In this document: positions 1 through 10,070 of the stretch, in pieces
How positions within the stretch are numbered: position 1 is the first letter of the stretch
Layout of the letters: each line of letters begins with the position of its first letter
DNA from: Adiantum capillus-veneris
Lineage: Eukaryota > Streptophyta > Polypodiopsida > Polypodiales > Pteridaceae
Assembly (NCBI GenBank): GCA_014529385.2
Contig: CM043953.1
Location: 78,422,872 to 78,486,871, forward strand
DNA length: 64,000 nt
Direction of reading: 5' to 3'
Position numbers and translations under genes: made by a program
The notes under the pieces: model-generated
Seen by the model: the letters and a program-made list of their open reading frames with translations, nothing else
The model's database searches: none
Told to the model about the DNA's origin: nothing

Positions 1-4
1 AGCG

Positions 5-1789
5 TTTAATGGAAATGTCCTATGAACTTTGTGAGTAGCGGAATTAGGAAATTAGATGAAGCACTTTTGTAAGATTACTTTGTGAGCATAGCGGGTGAAC
101 TTAATTGATGGTAGCAACATAAACATGGTACTTAGTTAACTTGGCATGAACAATAATTTTGAAAGAGAGAGAGTTTAGAGAACATGACAACAGTTGAGGA
201 CCGGATTCATACGGAGCCGGTCCCCCCTCCAATAGGTATTTGTATTATAGTTTCTCCCATCAAGAGAGAGTTGGTACAATACAATCTTTGTGTTCCTTGT
301 GACCTAGGTGATACAATGAAGATGGAAAGCTTCATGCATGACAAGCATAACATAAACTTTGTAGAAAGAATTAATTATCCCAAGCCTCAGTTCCAAGGCT
401 TTAAACACCTTCGAAGGTGGAGAGAGCTAGTGGGGAATGAGGGTAGGGAAGAGGAAAAGAAACATTCCATAGGAGAAAGAAATAGTTCCTCACTTATCAT
501 CACTCTTCTTGATGGCATACATAATAGCTTAGTAATGAAGATGGAGAAGATGGAAAGCTTAAGCATTGAAGCATGGCTCTTAGTTGGATTTGCATTCCAT
601 AGCCAAGAGTGTTGGTGTAGGCTCTTACTTCTCACAAGCTTAGAGAAGGAGGTGGAGTTGCTCAACTTTCACCAAGTGAGAATGAATCCACAAAATGAGT
701 GTGTGTGTGTGTGTGTGTGGTGTATACCCCCCCAGCACATCCCTTGCTTGCTTGGGGAGAGTTCTACTTTTTGTACATGCCTCAAGCTCATTGGACCCCT
801 CTCCTCCTAGCCAATCATATGCAACATGCATTTCAAGTACATGGGTAGTCTTTGGACAAGTGTCCTCCTTACCCCTTAGAGAGAGAGGGCTTGAAAATAT
901 CTAGATATTTTTCGGATGGAACTAGAAGCTCATTGGACCCCTCTTTAGCCCAACCAATAACATTCAAGCACACCATGTGGCCAAGCATAGGGAGAGCCTG
1001 ACATGTGTCCCATGTGCCCCTTGAGAAAAGGGATGCCCTTTGGGTGAGTGGGAGGTTAAGTCAAATATTACCCTAACTTTGGGTATTTCCCCCTCCTTTG
1101 TAGGGTCTCTTTTTGACTCAAGCACCTCACCCTCCCATGCATGGGAAGATTCTCAAGCACCTTCCTCACAAAGTTTGTTGGGTCTCTTTTTGACTCAAGC
1201 ACTTTACCCCCCATGCATGGGAAGATTCTCAAGCACCTTCCTCATTAAGTATGAAAAGCACCTCAAGTACCTTAGTCATCAATCATGACAAGTATCTCAA
1301 GCACCTTAGTCATCAAGCACGACAAGCACCTCAAGCACCTTAGTCATCAAGCATGACAAGCACCTCAAGCTTAGGTCGGGTTCCCACCTCAAGCTTAGCC
1401 CTAGCTTGCCTAAGGTCATAGGACTTTAACACTAACCATTGGAGGTCCTTAATGAAGCTAACCCTAAGGTCTTTTAAGATCCATTAGTTGCACGTTTCTC
1501 TTTGATAGACTACCTCCTTTTGGACCTGTATTGAGATGTAACCATCTCTCCTCTTGGTCCCCTGTTGAGATAAGTCTAGAAGCACTTATTGCACATTGCT
1601 CTTTGGTAGACCATCTCCTTTTGGACCCATATTGAGATGCAACCATCTCTCCTTTTGGTCCCCTATTGAGATAGATCTAGAAGCACATGTCTCAATTCTA
1701 AATCTTATTCCCGTTTATTATCCCACATTAAATGATCAGTCGAATATGAGAAAATCATTTGGGTAAGCTAGATATTCGATTTTATGACA
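5..1789. mobile_element. Solo LTR, family F, copy 1
   Basis: The block is homologous to 11900-13477 and 36948-38460. Its right end is ATGACA, followed by AAGCG at 1790-1794. The first four bases of the window are AGCG, which fits a 5-bp duplication (A)AGCG cut by the window edge. The expected TG start reads TT here, probably a point mutation. No internal retrotransposon region adjoins it: DUF4218 transposase sequence starts right after the duplication, so this is a solo LTR sitting in a CACTA element. It carries a GT microsatellite (about 698-719), a conserved short hairpin (198-223) and a 34-bp minisatellite. Short open frames inside it are not credible genes. Orientation is unknown because no coding region accompanies the family. 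Confidence 0.75.
1246..1372. repeat. 34-bp tandem repeat inside family F LTR
   Basis: About three and a half units of a 34-bp motif built on GACAAGCACCTCAAGCACC and TTAGTCATCAAG. The third LTR copy has the same array at 37926-38050. The copy at 11900-13477 instead has an 18-bp unit (CATGACAAGCACCTCAAG) repeated about four times at 13110-13185. Confidence 0.8.
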
Positions 1790-1858
1790 AAGCGTATCTC
1801 GGGCAGGATCGAATCTCTCTAGCCACTCTTCAATGTAAACTAGGAATTTTGAATTCAG

Positions 1859-2239
1859 TCAAACCTCTACCATGCTACCCTCTGAATGTACCTTCTGACG
1901 CACATATCCCTTGACCATTTTCATCAAACGTTCTAAAAGGAACATCGATCTGGAATGCACTATGCCTACTATTTCCACCTCATGAACTATGTGAACAAGA
2001 AGATGCACTTGAATGGTTAGCATGGTAGTAGGAAAGTGTTTCTTGAACATGCAAATAACCTCCATAGTGTTTAGTTTGGCGGATGGTATGGAACCTACAT
2101 CAATCTCCTTCTGAGAGATCCATTGCACCAATTTTGTGAGTTTGTAGATTGTGGTAGAGACGCTAAGGGACAGACAACCCTCAATGGCCACCAGTAAAAT
2201 AAACTGCAAAAAAAATCTAGCAATGGTATTAAAGTCCAC
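1859..2239 (-). pseudogene. CACTA transposase fragment, DUF4218 domain, copy 1
   Basis: A 126-aa minus-strand frame shows the DUF4218 pattern of plant En/Spm (CACTA) transposase proteins: KHFPTTMLTIQVHLLVHIV, then VHSRSMFLLERLMKMVKGYV, then a histidine-glutamate stretch ending in EGSMVE. This region normally follows the TNP2 transposase domain. Here nothing of TNP2 is present: homology to the second copy (38461-39026) stops abruptly at 2355. The next C-terminal part (DUF4216) would lie left of the window, beyond the solo LTR. By eye the two copies are about 95 percent identical. It is a non-functional fragment. Confidence 0.75.
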
Positions 2240-2355
2240 ACACGGATATGTTACGCAATTCTCACTATGATCTATTTCACTTCAAACATACTTCACCCTC
2301 AATGGCCAGCGATAAAATAAACTACAAAACAAGTCTAGCAATGGTATTAAAGTCC
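2180..2355. repeat. 58-bp direct repeat, two copies
   Basis: A segment starting CTCAATGGCCA and ending TATTAAAGTCC occurs at 2180-2237 and again at 2298-2355. The same pair exists in the other CACTA copy at 38851-38908 and 38969-39026, so the repeat predates the duplication of this region. The homology between the two CACTA copies ends exactly at the end of the second unit in copy 1. Confidence 0.75.
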
Positions 2356-2373
2356 TAAAATTCTAACTGGATC

Positions 2374-2392
2374 TCCTCGGCAGTGGAGCCAA
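2374..2392 (-). other. Primer-binding-site-like sequence beside LTR
   Basis: Read on the minus strand the bases next to the LTR are TTGGCTCCACTGCCGAGGA, which resemble the TGGCGCC...CCGGGGA type of plant primer site (tRNA-Asp-like, recalled not checked). Just left of it, 2351-2376 matches an internal stretch of the same LTR (around 3132-3157). The junction with the CACTA fragment is therefore chimeric. Confidence 0.45.
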
Positions 2393-3312
2393 TGTTTGCG
2401 GGTCGCCGTGATGGACGTCCATAGCATAGCTCTCACGCATCAACATAAAATATCAATACAAGGGAAGCGACCAGGACGAGGCATGGAAACGCACTAGGGT
2501 GTCATTCCTAATGAAGTGACTCGATGAGATGCAACTGCTAACTGTGCGAGCAAATCATATGCACTAAAGCCAAGTAATCTGCCTATGTCCTTCTACACAG
2601 CTCTACAGTCGTCACGCCCGTTTACCATGAAAATCATATCGGATTCGCACGAAACTTGAAGGGAAGCTAAAGGGGACTATTTAGAATCTATCCTATCATT
2701 GTCATAGCATTTTGGAGAGGTACATGGATCACGATCATTCGTCCCAAAGTCAGCAAAAACAATGAACAAATGATTCCTAAGGGTCGTTTTAGGGTCCCTG
2801 AAGCCTCTGCTTGGGTCAAAACAACATAAAATACGCATTTAAACACTCAAAACAACAATTTAAGGTCTCAAACGCGTAGTTGAACACCTACACCGAATCT
2901 TGAATGCTTACACTTGAATGGAAGAGCAAAGTAAGAGGAACACAATGCAATAAACGAATCTGAATTTGGATTACCGTAGCCACAATAGCGAAGATTACAA
3001 GTTGGAGCAAGAGGAAGCTCTCAAACGTACGCTGTCTTCTTCAAAACTTGTGATAAAAGATGATGAGGTTCAAACTTACAAAACTGACCTTTATAGTGTT
3101 GGTCTTTACAAATGGCTTGTCCGGCCAAAAAGTCCTAAACTTCTAACTGGATTTCCACTATACAAATGCTCTCGGAAAAATAATCAAAAATTTCTTTACA
3201 AGTTCTTGGCTTAGAGAAGCTCTTTTAGAAAAGAATGAGATTTCCGCAAAAATGTAGATTCCGTAAAAAATGCGACTCTATCTCTGGAGACCATTGCTTC
3301 GTCCGCCAAACA
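2393..3312 (-). mobile_element. LTR, TGTTTG family (920 bp), left copy
   Basis: It starts TGTTTGCGGG and ends GCCAAACA, with TGTTTG/CAAACA terminal inversion. It is homologous over its whole length to 31479-32392. On its right is a polypurine tract read on the minus strand, so it acts as the 3' LTR of a minus-strand element whose internal part begins at 3313. No target duplication with the right-hand copy is visible. It holds one copy of the palindromic motif at 2719-2745. Confidence 0.8.
2719..2745. repeat. Degenerate palindrome in LTR
   Basis: A decayed copy of the GGTACATGGATCGCGATCG-type palindrome that is better preserved at 31809-31835 in the other LTR. GATC repeats flank the centre. 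Confidence 0.6.
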
Positions 3313-3324
3313 CTCCCCCCTTCC
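3313..3324 (-). other. Polypurine tract next to 3' LTR
   Basis: The minus strand reads GGAAGGGGGGAG immediately before the LTR start TGTTTGG. This is the expected plus-strand priming site of an LTR retrotransposon and fixes the element orientation. The same 12-mer occurs at 9015-9026 beside a different LTR candidate. Confidence 0.75.
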
Positions 3325-6300
3325 TTATCAGAGCTTTGGTCATTGATGGGGCTCCAAGGAGGCAAGTTTTGCTGAAAAGCTTCGTGTGCGGAGTATAGCC
3401 TCCAGGTTTTCTTGTTGCTGCCTGAAAGGGTTTTCACTTACTGTGTGCTGGTATGCTATGTACCGTGCCTTGAGGTCCTTCGTCATAGAATGAAATATTC
3501 TTGAGTCGATTTTGAATAAACCTGTGAGACGAAGGCCTCCTCGAATGTCTGCAAGTAATGTGACGGCAGGTACATAGGTCTGGAGTACATTGCCATCAAG
3601 ATATGTCATGGTGGTGAATCTTGCAAATTCCTCTATGCCCTTCTAAGAACAGATTCCATGGATTATCATCGCCTTCAGTGTCTTTGAACACTTGGATGCA
3701 GGTGATGATCATCCGAGCTATCTTTACCAGCATCTGACAAGCTACATCGGGGACATCCTTCAGCAAAGTGATTGTCGAATTGAGAGTGTTTACTACGTAG
3801 GCTACCAAAGGAGGGTTTTGTGCTGTTAGGACTGGGTAGTTCAGTCTTTGTCTCTTCCAGCCTCTCCATGCTGCAAAGTCCTTCCATGGCCTTCTTTGAG
3901 GGACTGGATAGAAGGTAGGATCTATTTGGATGTGTTGAGGAGAATTGTGGTAATGTGTTAGATCTTGCGGCCTCTTGTCCAGCCACTTCTGCCTCCATTT
4001 CGGGCAATCTTTGATGAGAACCTGAGCTTCTTTTGCTGTTAGTGCTACACCTTCATAATTTCCTTCTTTGTTTCGTGGCAGGGTTGGCCGCATCTTTTCC
4101 TTCCATAAATTGGCTTCGTGTCATATCAAAGGAAAAGGTAGGTAGTCATGGCCAAACCCTTGTACTTGCTTCTAGCTGTAAGAATGCCAGTGCCGCTGAC
4201 TCCATTATATTTACTTCATAGAGCATGTATTCTTTGGCTGGACCTTCTGGCATCTCCTTAATGCTTTGGGTGAGCTCACCTCTAATATCTAGGCTTGCCT
4301 CAGCTGATCCCTGTCCTTGTTCTCCTTCATGTGAAGTTCAGGCAAGTCAGGCATGTCTTGACTAGGCAACAGTTACGGTTGCACATGGGCTTCGTCTGTT
4401 CTGATTTGTTGTTGAGAAATCAGTGCTTCTTTTTCTTTCAGCAGTGTCTCGCTGATTTGCTTCTGCGTCTCTAATTTGGCTCTCGCTTGTGCCAATTGCT
4501 GCTCCAACTCTTTTACTTTTTTCTCGTTGGCCGCCATCTGGGATATCATTCCCGAGGCGAGCAACTCTCTTTGAAGTTTTTCTTGCTCTAACTCCTCTTT
4601 TAGCGCTGCTAGGGTGTTCACTGCTGCAGCATTGTCTGATGTGGAGACCAATGCTCCAAAAGGTTTCTGGTTCGCCACAGTAGGTTGTTAGAGTACTTTT
4701 GACAGTGAGGTATGAACTATTAACCCTCTGGAACCTTGCGCTTTCGTAATCAAACTGCTCCATCACTTTCTTTACCCTTGCTGTCAAATCTTGGCATTCC
4801 ATTTCCTTGGTTGTCAACTCCGTCCTGACATCCACCAGGTCTCTGATCAGAGACTAAGTCTGCTGTCGCTCAGTGTCTCTTTCCTTCGTTGTGAGCTCCA
4901 GTTGTGCCCGCAGGCTCTCTAACTCCTCTTGCCCAGATTTTTGCATGTGTTGAGCCTCTTGTACCAGCCTTTCCTTTTCTTCTAGCACCACGTGCTGGCA
5001 TCGTAACTGTTTTTCCAGAACTTGCAAGGTTTTTCTGTAGTCAAAATCAGCCATAGCCTGACAGGCTTCTTGGTACCCTATTGCTTACGGAGGGGGCACA
5101 GACTCTTTGTGTGTAGATGATGGAGGAGGAGGTGGTGGTTCTTGGGTTGATGAAGAAGGAGGAGGAGGAGGTGGCACTCCTGGGTTTGAGGATGAAGGAG
5201 GAGGAGGTGGTGATTTTGGCGAGGGAGGAGTAGGATCCATTTGTACTTCTTCTATAACTTCCTCCACTTCTTGTACGTGTCTCTTTTTCCGTGCATCTTC
5301 CCTTGGCTGTGAAACAGACGCGTCCGCTTTTCTTTTCTTTAAAAGCTTTATTATTCTTTGGCGAGTCAATTCAGCCACCTGTCGTGCTTCCACATTCTTC
5401 TCTCTTTGAGCTTTCTTTAGTTGCTCTGCTTGGTTCGTGTGTTCAGCCACTTCTTTCTCCTTTGTTCCTTCAGTGGACTGAGAAGAAACCTCCACTTCTG
5501 CAGCCTTTTGTTCCGTGGCTAACCTTTGTTTTTCAGCCCGTATTTGAGCTGCCTTTTCTACTCTTGCTTGTCTTTCCTTCTCGAACCTTCGTGTTTCTGT
5601 TTGTTGTGTTGCTGCAGCCCTTGCCTTTCTATCAGCCCGCAACTTTGTCCTTCTTTCCCCAATTCTGTCTTGGGCCTCTGCATATACTTTTTGAAGTTTG
5701 GACCTCGGCTCTGTACTTCTTTCCCTTCCACTTCTCATGAGCGGTGTGGTGGTGTCTTCTTCCTCGCTTTCTTCAAATTCAGATGGTCCTTTGTCTTTTG
5801 ACCCTTGAGGGTTTCCCTCGTCTTCAGTATCCGTCTTTTCTTCATCACTTGAGCTTTTGTTGGATGCCTTGACCGAGTGCGATGATGTTGCGCTAGTGGT
5901 CGTCCTTACTGAGTGAGCAATCAGCTTGCCTTCTGAATCAAGGCCGCTTGAGAACTGGCTGCCGACAGGTCTTCAATCATTCCCAAAGCTTGGTATGCTA
6001 TTCTTGTTGGCATTGGCCCCGCGCTCATGTAGCTTTTGTTTTTTGCCGAGCCCTTCAAATTTACTTCGACCAAGCTTTCCAAGATGTAAGAACCATAATC
6101 GCATCGGATGGTTCTGTTTTCAACTGTTGCTAGAGCCATGACCACTGCAATGTGCAGGATCAACTCGATGTAGCGAGGAGGCTTTTGTACCCTGCAATGT
6201 TGAGAGATCAATCTCATTGGTAACTGTAGCTCACCGTATATCATGTCATTGTACTTGTACTTGTTTCCTTTTGCTTTGATAAACGCCTTCTTGTTGTCCA

Positions 6301-6705
6301 GTGACTTGGTCTTTGCCAGCAAGTCGTGTTGCCCTGGAAGGAAGTGCAAAGATTCGTTGATGATGTCTTTTGTGATCTTTACTTTCACCTTTGAACCATC
6401 CTTGTCGGTGAGCATCGCTTGCCCATCATACTGTATCGAGCTCATGAGCTCGTGGGACAGTCTGTTCCCCATGGCTGCAATCTGAAAAACTGCTCCAAAT
6501 GAATAGCCCGCATGGCTTCGGTGACCTCTGGTCTTCGGTGGAGATTCCATATTTCCCGTGGCATGATGGTTGTCTTTACCATGTCACCATCAGCATCCCT
6601 AAACTTCGCGATGAAAATGTGAACAGGGATGTGAGCTAGTGTTTCATCCGAGATGTGAGTTTTTTCGTTTGTAGAGAGCTCATCCACTTCATATGGTGCT
6701 ACCAT
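3325..6705 (-). pseudogene. Coiled-coil gag-like ORF of non-autonomous LTR element, copy 1
   Basis: Successive minus-strand frames (6705-6442, 6550-5921, 5738-5085, 5054-4854, 4835-4362, 4093-3596, 3609-3340) form one decayed protein. In order they give an N-terminal domain with the motif VQKPPRYIELILH, a lysine/arginine/glutamate-rich helix, a run of proline and serine (about 5085-5250), a long coiled coil, and a tryptophan-rich C-terminal part (PKWRQKWLDK ... IDPTFYPVPQ ... NPWNLFLEG). The same order is seen in two diverged copies at 42377-50797 and 61174-64000. No protease, reverse transcriptase or integrase motif is present. I do not recognise the family; its position between leader and polypurine tract suggests a structural gag-like protein. 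Frames are broken by several shifts and stops. Confidence 0.65.
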
Positions 6706-6934
6706 CCACTACCTTGCTTGCTTTTGGCGAGGCATTCTGTGTCATTAGAATCACAAGCTGTCAGGATTTTCCTTTCGCAACCAGTAGTATTTAGACTTTT
6801 AGTAAAAAGCAGTTCAAAAGTTAAAATTGATCATAACTTGAACAAATCTCATCCATTCTTGTCCATATTTCACCAGTGGGACTAGGAAGACTAGAGCTAT
6901 GACTGATTGAAATCTGAGCCAAATCTGGGCGTGA

Positions 6935-6960
6935 GGTACACCGATCGCGATCGTAGTACC
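6935..6960. repeat. Palindrome unit, leader of copy 1
   Basis: GGTAC, two bases, CGATCGCGATCG, two bases, GTACC: a 26-bp near-palindrome. Confidence 0.85.
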
Positions 6961-7207
6961 ATGACCAAAATAACATTTGATCACATGAGTGGTTTGCTTA
7001 TAGCTAGAGGGTCATTTTGGTCCACTATGTCTTTTATTTGAACCACTTTTGAGTTTATAAGTCCCAATTTTGGGTTACAAGGGAGTTTTGGACTAGACTT
7101 CGATTTTTCATGGGTTTTTGATGTCCAATTGGCTTGAAGCTTGATGTGTGACTTGAACAACAAGTGTACAAGAGATCTGTTAGGTTTTGGTCAAAATCTG
7201 ATGCTAA

Positions 7208-7233
7208 GGTACACCGATCGCGATCGTAGTACC
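7208..7233. repeat. Palindrome unit, leader of copy 1
   Basis: Same 26-bp near-palindrome as at 6935-6960, 273 bp downstream, with a similar flank (AAAATCTG before it). Confidence 0.85.
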
Positions 7234-8049
7234 TGGGCTTTTTTGGGTGAAAACTAGATGGCTTTAGTCTCCTATGCCTGCCTAGCCCACTGATGATTTA
7301 TGTTCAAGTTTTGAACTTAAAATGAACAAATTAGAGCAATTTTTCACTGTTTGACCTTATTTTACTAAGTCTAACCATATTGGGTGTTCCTGATGAATTT
7401 GGTTTGAGCCTGGAGTTAGTTGATGTTAGTTTTTAAAAGCTTTTACTGCTTCCATGATGTGTTGCTATCATCAGCCTACTCCGCTGTCTGATTCTGACTT
7501 GATCAGGCACTTTTTATCCCGTCTTTGGAGATTTTCCAGACTTGGGTATTTTTCACGCATTCTTTGGATACCAATGGGATAATTGGGCATCTCTAAGTCG
7601 CCTTTTAGTCTTTGACATTAGTTCGGCCAAATTCTTCCCTTGTGTGATCACTCGAGACTGAAATGGTCATCTCCATCCTTGTAGGAGATTCTGAGCTCCA
7701 TTCAGGGTTTTCTACTACCGTGCTGAGTCGGACGGGTATGCCTTTCAAACCATCCGTCATAATTTTCAGTCGAATTTTGGTAGTTGTAGGTCAAATTTCC
7801 CGATTCGGGTGTGTTTGACAATTTTGGCCCATTCTATGAGCAAACTATGTGCATTTCTTATGAAAATTCAAGAGAGTGTACTCCTCCATGAGTTCTAAGC
7901 CTGGGCCATGTCAAAATTTCTAAAATCTGAAACTGGGGGCACCGATCCTGATCGTACCATAGATCCCAAATTGATTTTTGACACCTGCTGGTTGTTGGCG
8001 AAGTTGAGAGAAGGCTTTTTGCAATTTCTGTGTCAAATTTGGTCAGTGA

Positions 8050-8075
8050 GGTACACCGATCGCGATCGGTGTACC
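8050..8075. repeat. Perfect 26-bp palindrome
   Basis: Left half GGTACACCGATCG, right half its exact reverse complement with no spacer. It is the only perfect copy of this motif in the window and may show the ancestral form. Confidence 0.9.
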
Positions 8076-8680
8076 ACCACCAAATTGAGATCTAATCACA
8101 TGGCTTTGTTCTTGACATTGTGGGGAGCACATTGATGTGTTCTATCCTTGAAAAAGCTTTGTCATGATGCCTCTAAGGGCCCTTGACCTATTCGACTCAA
8201 TCCGACTTTGATTTGGTCAATGCGCCCGTTTGTGCGATATTTCGTGCTTGCATGTGTAATACACTTGATCTTTACTCGACAAGGAACATACCTGTGAAAT
8301 CTGGTGTGAAATACCGGCTCCGATCATCTGTACGGAGTAGAAATATAGCAGCTCGCTCTAGGTCAAGAACCTCTCCTCTTCTCTCTTAGAATTTGAACAA
8401 TGAGCTACATTTTTGGCCTACCTGACCCATATCTTCCCGAGGTTTTCGTGACATAGGGCTAATTTTCCTTACCTTTGATCTCAAGATAATTTGTATACCA
8501 CCTGTGGGTTGAATGGTTCGTCATTCTGGCGTCGTATCACTGTTTGATGCGATTCTGGGGAAATGTGGTCATGATCATTAAGGCTGAAATTCGACGTCTT
8601 CAGATTAGCTTCATATATTCCATGCTTGATAACCCTATCATGATACTTTGGCGTTTGCTTCCAGAACTTGATTCTGACAC

Positions 8681-9010
8681 TGTGGGTGATATATTTTTTA
8701 ATTTTTGAAGTTTTATTAACGAAAATTAAGCGAAATAAATTGAAAATACTTTATTAACTGGCAAAAATTAGCCAAAAATTATCATACTCACCCCCTAAGC
8801 ATATATTTTTACTAGAAGCATCCTAATGCTCCAGATTTTGTCATTACAACTCATTATTATGCTGGTTGGATTATAAAAACGCTAAAAAAATGCCAGATTT
8901 TGATCAAATTTGTTCGAAATTGAACTCTAAAAAATGAAAAAAACACACGCATTATGTATATATATACACGTTGGATGCCTTAATGGTCCTGACTGCTGCT
9001 AGATTCAACA
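8681..9010 (-). mobile_element. Possible short LTR (330 bp) at end of gypsy pol
   Basis: The segment starts TGTGGGTGAT and ends GATTCAACA, thus TG...CA, and lies directly left of a polypurine tract (9015-9027) that ends the gypsy internal region. It is very AT-rich. I find no second copy in the window, and the LTR at the other end of the gypsy leader (31479-32392) is unrelated. The left limit at 8681 is therefore only a guess from the TG and the change in composition. The right limit is better supported. Confidence 0.35.
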
Positions 9011-9014
9011 GTTA

Positions 9015-9027
9015 CTCCCCCCTTCCT
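9015..9027 (-). other. Polypurine tract of the gypsy element
   Basis: The minus strand reads AGGAAGGGGGGAG. It matches the tract at 3313-3324 base for base over 12 positions. The frame crossing it (QFRKGGVTVE) resembles the frames that cross the tracts at 42362 and 61160 (KVEEGGNVSS, KVEEGEHVSS). Confidence 0.65.
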
Positions 9028-9650
9028 AAACTGAGTCGTCCCGGACGAAGGTTGTGTGCATGTGCATGGGTTTTGAAATCTGTGTCTATGCATGGCCGTG
9101 TAATGTGGCCCTATCCTCATGTTTGAGACAATGCATTGGGAAACAAAGTGGTGTGCAAGATGCAGGGGCTGAATGTAATTTTCAGTGGCTTTGGATGGAG
9201 AGGCTAGCTGTTTATGGAACATAAGAGCTTGTAGTTTAATTGCTCTCTCCTTGATTGTTGGTTTTTTGATGGCAACTATTTTTGGAACCCATTTATATTC
9301 AGTTTTTTTCATATTTGCAGATTTTAATGTAGGTTCCTGAATTTTCTTAGGTTTCCATTACCATTTTGTTAGTTCAGGCTTCCTAGGTTGACTTTTTGGT
9401 CTCCATTCAATCTTTGTCGCTGAATTTTTGGTTGTCTAGGCTTTGGTTGCCATTTCCACTCTGGATTAGCTCCTGAAGGTCTTTGATATGGTGTTGCTGT
9501 CGTCGGGAGTTGTGACTTGGGCAGCCATATCTGTCTCTGTTTTTTTTGCATGACGGTTTTCTTTATCCATACTTTTCGAACAGCCGTTTTCGGTGTTTCT
9601 GGCTGATGAGCTGATTGCTTTTTGTCGCGATGGGGATAATCGGCCATGAA
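9028..9650 (-). pseudogene. C-terminal tail of gypsy polyprotein, W-x-P-K repeats
   Basis: Two minus-strand frames (9647-9369 and 9312-8980) carry a repeated tryptophan pattern: VWIKKTV, IWLPKSQLP, WKWQPKPRQP and YKWVPKIVA, in a lysine/glutamine/proline-rich setting. It follows the second protease-like domain and ends at the polypurine tract. I do not know a function. The charge and repeats suggest a nucleic-acid-binding tail. A frame change separates the two pieces. Confidence 0.5.
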
Positions 9651-9679
9651 TGATCTCTTTTGGCGAATGGAGTCATGTA

Positions 9680-10070
9680 CGTGTTAGAGTTGTGTGTGTA
9701 CATCAGCGCATGTTCTTACCATTCGGTAACTGCATTGTACGTTCTCATCCATGGAACTCCCAAACATAGTGTTCTCTGATTCCTTCGTCTTTCATTACGA
9801 GAAATTAATGAGGACAACTATTTCCATCAATATTAATTGGTAAGTTTACTATTCCCAATGTTGGCATTTTGCCTTGTTTACGGCTTGTAAATCTTGTGTG
9901 GATTTCACTAGGGGTTTATCGATAAGCATCTTGTAAGTGGAGAAGTTGACCACATTGACTCTTGCCCCTGTGTCAATCAATGCTCATTGATATCTGCCAT
10001 TCGGAAGTCTGACATTGATGCGAACATTGATTCCTATTTCCCATTGCTCGTTAGTGTGAATTATAGAAAG
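9680..10070 (-). pseudogene. Second retropepsin-like domain (PR2), downstream of integrase
   Basis: Reading the minus strand, the frame that ends the integrase tail continues through INVRLPNGRYQ, one stop, then ALIDTGARVNVVNFSTYKML (Asp codon at 9972-9974). After frame shifts come TLGIVNLPININ and LGVPWMRTYNAVTEW (about 9763-9728). DTGA followed about 70 residues later by LG-x-PWM is the layout of a retroviral-type aspartic protease. The usual protease of this element lies before the reverse transcriptase at about 17797 (DSGA) with ILGRPFM 73 codons later. A protease after the integrase is not the normal gypsy order. It could be a second domain of the family or a fragment left by recombination. 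Confidence 0.6.

Larger units (their letters stand above)
6706..8680 (-). other. 5' leader with spaced palindromes, no gene
   Basis: AT-rich, no credible coding frame. It lies upstream of the coiled-coil ORF and carries three clear copies of a 26-bp palindrome (6935, 7208, 8050) and a decayed one near 7938-7958. The first two are 273 bp apart and the third lies 842 bp further on, about three such steps. The same motif is in the leader of the gypsy element (27295-31459), which suggests common descent of the two leaders. Confidence 0.6.

Noticed and set aside
184-810. 208-aa frame starting MTTVEDRI, with a similar start in the LTR at 12072
   Set aside because: It lies inside a solo LTR. The frame is kept only over the first 60 codons, and most differences between copies change the amino acid, which does not look like a protein under selection.
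5107-5409. Glycine-rich plus-strand frame
   Set aside because: It is the antisense of the proline-rich part of the coiled-coil ORF.
5291-5801. Hydrophobic plus-strand frames that look like membrane proteins
   Set aside because: Antisense shadows of the Lys/Glu/Arg-rich helix on the minus strand; Phe/Leu codons mirror Lys/Glu codons.
6935-8075. CRISPR-like array of palindromic repeats
   Set aside because: Spacers are 250-820 bp, related to each other, and the context is a plant retroelement.
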